From Candidatus Tectimicrobiota bacterium (GTDB lineage Bacteria; Tectomicrobia; Entotheonellia; Entotheonellales; Entotheonellaceae): 64,000 nt of DNA. The notes under the pieces are model-generated. The model did not search any database, had not been told where the DNA came from, and was given only the letters and a program-made list of their open reading frames with translations. The first letter of the stretch is position 1, and each line of letters opens with the position of its first letter. The stretch lies in NCBI GenBank assembly GCA_026005175.1, contig BPKO01000008.1, positions 1 to 64,000 of the forward strand, written 5' to 3'. Below are positions 59,358 to 64,000 of this stretch, in pieces. The position numbers and the translations under genes are program-made.

Positions 59358-59777
59358 ATGACGCAAACGATCACGCTGAATCTTCCTGAAGAAGTCCACG
59401 AGCACCTGAAACAAACTGCTGATGCTCTGCAACAACCCATAGAGACCGTCTTGGTACAAGCAATTCGCGCAGGCCTTCCTCCGTCTGTAGCGGATGTGCC
59501 TCCGGAACACCGTGAGGAGTTCCAGGCCATGGCCCGTCTGAGCGACCAAGAGCTCTGGAATATCGCCCAGAGCACTCTCCCGAAGGCAAAGCAACTCCAG
59601 CTTAGTCGGCTGTTGCGCAAAAACGCCGCCGGGATCTTAACTGAAAAGGAACACCGTAAACTGGAGGCGCTGCATCGGGAAGCTGACTTGATCACCCTGC
59701 GCAAGGCCCATGCTTATGCCCTACTCAAGTGGCGGAATCGACGAATTCCAACTCTAGATGCGCTTCGCAAGGAATGA
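59358..59777 (+). CDS. Small helical protein preceding HNH nuclease
   Basis: A 139-residue protein beginning MTQTITLNLPEEVHEHLKQT, a ribbon-helix-helix-like start as in many antitoxins, followed by helical, lysine- and leucine-rich sequence (LLRKNAAGILTEKEHRKLEA). I do not recognise a named family. Its codon use and base composition are less GC-rich than the chromosome around it. The stop overlaps the HNH gene start (ATGA, 59774-59777), so the two are one unit, perhaps an immunity- or antitoxin-like partner. Confidence 0.75.
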   Translation: MTQTITLNLPEEVHEHLKQTADALQQPIETVLVQAIRAGLPPSVADVPPEHREEFQAMARLSDQELWNIAQSTLPKAKQLQLSRLLRKNAAGILTEKEHRKLEALHREADLITLRKAHAYALLKWRNRRIPTLDALRKE

Positions 59778-60199
59778 CCTTGCGGGTCTCGGCTCAGCTG
59801 CGCCGGCGCATCTCAGAAGAGGCCGGCTATCGATGTGGCTATTGCCTCACTCCCCAAAGTCTCAGCGGAGCACGCTTGGAGATTGATCACATCCTTCCTA
59901 AGTCAGCAGGTGGACAGACGATTGCAGAGAACCTATGGCTAGCTTGCCTTTCCTGCAATCGTTTCAAGGGGACTCAGACCCATGCCGGCGATCCGGAGAC
60001 GGGGCGAAGGGTCCGGCTGTTCAACCCCAGGAAGCAACGGTGGCGTGTGCATTTTGCTTGGAGCGCCGATGGAACGGAGATTATTGGGCTCACCTCTTGT
60101 GGACGGGCCACAGTCCAAGCCCTGCGATTGAACCGCGAAGAGATTGTAAGGGTGCGGCGGCGCTGGGTGAGCGTGAGCTGGTGGCCTCCGATCGAGTGA
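59774..60199 (+). CDS. HNH endonuclease
   Basis: A 141-residue nuclease of the classical HNH fold. Zn/structural cysteines are in RCGYCLTP and CLSCNRFKG, the catalytic motif is LEIDHILPKSAGG with the central D-H pair and the final ENLWLACLSCNRFK. It would cut double-stranded DNA nonspecifically or at a site. The fold is complete and the gene is intact. Its overlap with the small helical gene suggests a cell-defence or mobile-DNA function; no capsid, terminase or integrase genes are near. Confidence 0.88.
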   Translation: MTLRVSAQLRRRISEEAGYRCGYCLTPQSLSGARLEIDHILPKSAGGQTIAENLWLACLSCNRFKGTQTHAGDPETGRRVRLFNPRKQRWRVHFAWSADGTEIIGLTSCGRATVQALRLNREEIVRVRRRWVSVSWWPPIE

Positions 60200-60274
60200 C
60201 CTTGAGCACACTTCCCTCATAGACCTCAAGCAGGGTTCGAGGCTTTAAGAGAAACGCGCGCGAGCTTCCTCGCC

Positions 60275-60289
60275 TGGCACGGAAATTGC
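60275..60289 (+). promoter_or_regulatory. Sigma-54 (RpoN) promoter
   Basis: TGGCACG-GAAA-TTGC matches the -24/-12 consensus exactly, with the GG and GC spaced correctly. It points at the kinase gene start at 60494, leaving a leader of about 195 bases that contains a hairpin. Such promoters need an enhancer-binding activator. Confidence 0.7.
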
Positions 60290-60370
60290 CTTGCTTTCCC
60301 TGCATGACGCAGCGTGCGCCGCCCCCGATGCCGACCGGCGCGGCAGGCCAGCCCTGGCCTGGCTGCCGGA

Positions 60371-60386
60371 GGTGTCAAAACGTTGA
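60371..60386. promoter_or_regulatory. Inverted-repeat regulator site candidate
   Basis: TGTCAA and TTGACA flank AACG, a perfect inverted repeat downstream of the sigma-54 promoter. The position fits an operator or a second, sigma-70-type promoter element. Confidence 0.45.
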
Positions 60387-60493
60387 CAACTGCCGGGCAC
60401 GCTCCGTCATCTTTGTGTCTTGCACTGCCACTGCGCAACGGGTACACTGCCCTCGCTTCTTCAGAACGCAACGCCTGGCGAAAGGGTTGTTCC

Positions 60494-63400
60494 GTGGTTC
60501 CCTCCACCCACCGCGAGGCTTCCTCCCTTGATCGTCGCTTTCGGGCTCTGGTGGAAGGCTCCATCCAGGGGGTGCTCATTCACCGCCACTTCTACCCGCT
60601 GTTTGCCAACCAGGCCCTGGCCGCGCTCTTTGGCTATGACAGCGTGGCCGAGATCTTGCGGCTTGGCAACATCCTGCGCCTTTTTGCCCCGCACGAGCAC
60701 GCGCGCCTGCGCCACTACAACGCCGCGCGCCTGCGCGGCGAAGCCGTGCCGGCGCGCTACGAGGTGCAGGGCGTGCGCCGCGACGGCCAGCTGCTATGGC
60801 TGGAGAACCTGGTGACGGTGGTCGAGTGGGAAGGGGCGCCGGCAGTCCAGGCCACGATCATCGACATCACGGCGCGCAAGCAAGCCGAAGAAGCGCTGGC
60901 GCAGCACCTGCGCCAGCTCGAAGCGGTGCGCGCTGTGAGTCTCGAGCTCACCCGCGAGCTCGACCTCACCCGCCTGCTCCACCGCATCGTGCAGCACGCC
61001 GTTGCCCTGGTGCCCGCCGCCACCACGGGCGCCGTTTACTTGTGGGACGAAGCGGCGCAGCGGCTGCAGCCGCACGCCTGGTCCGGCTACGGCGACTGGG
61101 TCCGCCAGCTGCACCAGCGGCTTGGCGAAGGGCTGGTGGGCGCCGTGGCGCAGCAGCGGCGCGGGCTGCTGGTCAACGACTACCCGGCGTCGCCTTACGC
61201 CCATCCCGTGGTCCTCGCCCACCTTGCCCCCACCGCCGCCCTCGCCGAACCCCTGCTCTACCACGACCGCCTCGTGGGGGCCATCGTCCTCAACAACCAC
61301 GGCACCACCCGCCCCTTTACCCCCGAGGACCAGGAGCTGCTGGCCCTCTTTGCCGCGCAGGCGGCAGTGGCCATCGAAAACGCCCGCCTGTTCCGTGAAG
61401 CCGGCGAGCAGCAGGCGCGCCTGGAAGCGCTGGTGGCAGTGAACCGCCGCCTCACCCGCGGCCTGGAGCTCGGAGCCGTGCTCGACACCATCGTGCAGGC
61501 CGCAGCGCGGCTCTTTGCCGGCGAGGCCGGCTTCCGGCTGCTGCAAGGAGAAGCGCTGGTGCGCGTGGCCGCCACGCCCGGCGCCCTGCCGGTGATGGCG
61601 CGCGAGCGGCTGCGCCTGGGCGAGTCGCTCAGCGGCGCGGTGGCCACCAGCGGCCGGCCTTTTGTCACCTCTGACCTTACGGCCGAGCCGCGCCTCATCG
61701 GCGAGCACCGCATCGCCGTGGACCCCGAGCGCACCGGCGCCACCCTCGTCGTGCCGGTGCGCACCGAGCAGGAGGTGGTAGGCACCCTGCACGTCTTTCG
61801 GGAGCGCGGCTACCGCTTCACGCCGCAAGCGCTGCAGCTGGCCACCAGCCTCGCCGACCAGGCGGCGGTGGCCATCACCAACGCCCGCCTCTACGGCGAG
61901 GCGCTGGCGCAGACGGCGCGCCTGGAGGCGCTGCTGCGCACCAGTGCCCGCGTGGCCAGCACGCCGCACCTGGACGAGCTGCTTGCCTGCATCGCCGAGG
62001 AAGCGGCGCGGCTTTTGGACGTCGAAGGCGCCGGCTTTCGCCTTTTGCACGAGGCGCGCCTGGTCATTGGCGGTGCCTGGGGCATTGCCCGCCACGTCAT
62101 GCGCCAGCCTGCCCTGCGCGTGGGCGAGAGCCTGAGCGGCTGGGTGGCGCAGCAGGGGCAGCCGCTGATCGTGACTGACATGCGTGACACGCCGCTTGTC
62201 CTGCCCGAGCACCGCGAGGCCGCCCTGCGCTATGGGGTCATCGCCTACCTGGGGGTGCCGCTGCGCTACCGCGACCGCCTCACCGGCGTGCTCAACGTCT
62301 ATAGCAGCAAGCCGCGGCACTTTTCCGAGGCCGAGCGGCGCCTGCTGGGCGCCTTTGCCGATCAGGCCGCCATTGCCATCGAGCACCTGCAGCTGCTGGC
62401 CGAAGCGCAGGCGCAAGCCGAGCGGCTCAAGCAAGCCAACGCCGCCCTCGAGGAAGAAATGGCCGAGCGCCGGCGCACCGAAGCCCTGCTGGCCGGACAG
62501 AAGCGGGTGCTCGAAATGATCGTCGCCGAGCGGCCCCTTCCCGAAGTGCTGGCCGAGGTGGTGCACCTTATCGAAGCCCAGGCCCCCGGCCTGCTTGGCT
62601 CCGTTTTGCTGCTCGACGAAGACGGCCAGCACCTGCGCCACGGCGCCGCCCCCAGCCTGCCGGAAGCCTACAACCGCGCCGTCGATGGCATTGCCATCGG
62701 GCCGCAGGCGGGCTCGTGCGGCACCGCCGCTTACCGCCGCGAAGCGGTGATCGTCAGTGACATCGCCAGCGATCCCCTGTGGGCCGAGTTTCGCCATTTG
62801 GCCCTGCCCCACGGCCTGCGCGCTTGCTGGTCGACACCCATTCTGGGCAGCCATGGCCAGGTGCTGGGCACCTTTGCCTGCTACTACCGCGAGCCGCGCG
62901 CGCCCACAGAAAGCGAGCTGCGGCTCGTCGAACTCTGCACCCACCTGGCCGGGCTGGCCATCGAGCGCCAGCGCGAGCACGAGGCCCTGCGGGCCAGCGA
63001 AGAGCGCTACCGCGAGCTCTTTGAAAGCGCCAGCGACATCGTCTGCACTTTTGACCTCAGCGGCCGCCTCACCGCTGTCAACGCTGCTGCTGAGCGCCTC
63101 ACCGGCTACCGCCGCGAGGAAGCCTTAGGTGCCGACTTGGTGCAACTTCTTGCCCCCGAGGACCGCGAGCGCGTGCTGCAGGCGCTCAACAGTAAACTTA
63201 CTGGGGAAGCGTCAGCGACGACGTACGAGCTGGAGTTGCAGTGCAAAGACGGCCGGCGCCTGCCCCTGGAAGTGTGCACGCAGCTGCTTTACCGCGGAGG
63301 CAGGCCGGCAGCAGTGCTGGCCATTGCCCGCGACATCAGCGAGCGCCGGCGCCTGGAGACGCAGCTGCGGCAGGCGCAGAAAATGGAAGCCATCGGCACC

Positions 63401-64000
63401 CTGGCCGGCGGCATTGCCCACGACTTCAACAACATCCTGGCCGCCATTATAGGATACGCGGAGCTGGCGCTTTACGAGGTGGACAAGGACCAGCCGGCAG
63501 CACGCCATCTGGGCGAGGTGCTCAAAGCGGCGCAGCGGGCCAAGCGCCTGGTGCAACAGATCCTCGCCTTTAGCCGCCAGCAGCAGGCCGAGCGCCAGCC
63601 GCTGCAGCTGCACCTGCTCGTCAAAGAAGCCCTGACCTTGCTGCGCGCCACGCTGCCCGCCACCATCCGCATCGAGACCGCGCTAGCCACCCACGACGAC
63701 ACCGTGCTGGCCGACGCCACGCAGCTGCACCAGGTGCTGCTCAACCTCTGCGCCAACGCCGAGTACGCCATGCGCCCCCAGGGAGGCACCCTGGAGATTC
63801 GCCTGGCGCCGGTGGAGGTGGACGCTGCCTTTGCCGCCGCCCACCCGCCGCTGGCGCCGGGGCCGCACGTGCGCCTGACGGTGCGCGACACCGGCTGCGG
63901 CATGCCGCCGGAGGTGCGCGAGCGCATTTTCGAGCCCTTCTTCACCACCAAAGGGGTGGGGGAAGGCACCGGCATGGGCCCCTGGCGGTGGTCCACGGCA
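60494..64000 (+). CDS. Multi-GAF/PAS sensor histidine kinase, 3' end outside the window
   Basis: More than 1150 residues. Order: PAS (about 10-130), GAF1 (150-300), GAF2 (310-460), GAF3 (470-640), GAF4 (670-830), PAS (835-960), HisKA with H-box [20 protein letters not shown] (His near 976), then HATPase with N-box [11 protein letters not shown] and G1 [10 protein letters not shown]. The HDFNNIL form is that of kinases like HPK4. The four GAF domains suggest sensing of small ligands or redox. The start is GTG at 60494 with AAAGGG upstream. A frame change in the final 30 bases, just before the window ends, breaks the GMGLAVVHG motif and is probably an indel. Confidence 0.9.
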   Translation, partial: MVPSTHREASSLDRRFRALVEGSIQGVLIHRHFYPLFANQALAALFGYDSVAEILRLGNILRLFAPHEHARLRHYNAARLRGEAVPARYEVQGVRRDGQLLWLENLVTVVEWEGAPAVQATIIDITARKQAEEALAQHLRQLEAVRAVSLELTRELDLTRLLHRIVQHAVALVPAATTGAVYLWDEAAQRLQPHAWSGYGDWVRQLHQRLGEGLVGAVAQQRRGLLVNDYPASPYAHPVVLAHLAPTAALAEPLLYHDRLVGAIVLNNHGTTRPFTPEDQELLALFAAQAAVAIENARLFREAGEQQARLEALVAVNRRLTRGLELGAVLDTIVQAAARLFAGEAGFRLLQGEALVRVAATPGALPVMARERLRLGESLSGAVATSGRPFVTSDLTAEPRLIGEHRIAVDPERTGATLVVPVRTEQEVVGTLHVFRERGYRFTPQALQLATSLADQAAVAITNARLYGEALAQTARLEALLRTSARVASTPHLDELLACIAEEAARLLDVEGAGFRLLHEARLVIGGAWGIARHVMRQPALRVGESLSGWVAQQGQPLIVTDMRDTPLVLPEHREAALRYGVIAYLGVPLRYRDRLTGVLNVYSSKPRHFSEAERRLLGAFADQAAIAIEHLQLLAEAQAQAERLKQANAALEEEMAERRRTEALLAGQKRVLEMIVAERPLPEVLAEVVHLIEAQAPGLLGSVLLLDEDGQHLRHGAAPSLPEAYNRAVDGIAIGPQAGSCGTAAYRREAVIVSDIASDPLWAEFRHLALPHGLRACWSTPILGSHGQVLGTFACYYREPRAPTESELRLVELCTHLAGLAIERQREHEALRASEERYRELFESASDIVCTFDLSGRLTAVNAAAERLTGYRREEALGADLVQLLAPEDRERVLQALNSKLTGEASATTYELELQCKDGRRLPLEVCTQLLYRGGRPAAVLAIARDISERRRLETQLRQAQKMEAIGTLAGGIAHDFNNILAAIIGYAELALYEVDKDQPAARHLGEVLKAAQRAKRLVQQILAFSRQQQAERQPLQLHLLVKEALTLLRATLPATIRIETALATHDDTVLADATQLHQVLLNLCANAEYAMRPQGGTLEIRLAPVEVDAAFAAAHPPLAPGPHVRLTVRDTGCGMPPEVRERIFEPFFTTKGVGEGTGMGPWRWSTA

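Larger units (their letters stand above)
60200..60493. other. Regulatory region before the histidine-kinase gene
   Basis: No gene seen. It holds a near-ideal sigma-54 promoter (60275-60289), a bulged hairpin GGCAG...CTGCC (60340-60369), and a perfect inverted repeat TGTCAA-AACG-TTGACA (60371-60386), the last half of which also reads as a -35 TTGACA. Confidence 0.55.

Noticed and set aside
60220-60245. GGGTTCGAGGC as a tRNA T-loop
   Set aside because: No acceptor, D-arm or anticodon stem could be drawn around it.
60794-62980. A 728-codon minus-strand open frame over the histidine kinase
   Set aside because: It is the codon-bias shadow of the kinase; the plus-strand reading has clear GAF and PAS domains.

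Overview
GC-rich (by eye about two thirds G+C) bacterial DNA with strong AGGAGG-type ribosome-binding sites and tightly packed genes. An outer-membrane porin, an RND pump with a periplasmic adaptor, TRAP transporters and lipoproteins point to a diderm. The set of a type-B succinate dehydrogenase, TRAP and Dpp-type uptake systems, LLM-class oxidoreductases and amidohydrolases would suit an uncultured, metabolically versatile soil or sediment lineage such as Rokubacteria/Methylomirabilota or Tectomicrobia. That placement is a guess from gene content. No rRNA, tRNA or CRISPR array was seen.

Layout. 1-6300: a MoxR ATPase start (minus), an FAD amine oxidase-like gene, an SDR, RidA, a 2-hydroxyacid dehydrogenase, an ACT-malic enzyme and malate dehydrogenase. 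6384-10634: sdhCAB and a TSUP permease. 10639-14985 (minus): a two-gene molybdoenzyme complex in which the Fe-S and NrfD subunits are fused. 15076-18333: a TRAP operon behind two tandem sigma-70 promoters. 19427-24922: a five-gene oligopeptide-type ABC operon, followed on the minus strand by a sulfotransferase and a second solute-binding protein. 27390-28114: a RAYT transposase element bounded by perfect inverted repeats. 28077-32419 (minus): two envelope genes and a porin. 32600-34500: a decayed IS5 transposase, structured intergenic DNA, a small secreted protein and a PIN toxin/antitoxin pair. 34606-39690: Gfo/Idh dehydrogenase, enoyl-CoA hydratase-like protein, an R3H-type ATPase, an amidohydrolase and a cupin. 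39691-41600: a lower-GC accessory patch with toxin-antitoxin genes and a duplicated scrap of the RND gene. 41663-47988 (minus): a six-gene ECF sigma/anti-sigma/Spy/RND operon with a good ECF promoter. 48072-59277: Kelch, SDR, LLM, dehydratase, lipoprotein, esterase, MFS, epimerase and DUF302 genes. 59358-60199: a small gene pair with an HNH nuclease. 60494-64000: a multi-GAF histidine kinase, cut by the window end.

The central-carbon block (malic enzyme, malate dehydrogenase, succinate dehydrogenase) suggests growth on C4 acids, with TRAP and ABC systems bringing in organic acids or peptides. The most system-like locus is the ECF/Spy/RND operon, which resembles Cnr-type metal or envelope-stress circuits but carries two paralogous periplasmic sensor-like proteins and no outer-membrane channel gene.

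About twenty conserved genes are interrupted by single frame changes, mostly in G/C runs, while the reading continues correctly in another frame. I read these as mostly sequencing or assembly indels rather than real pseudogenes; the affected genes are annotated over their full span.
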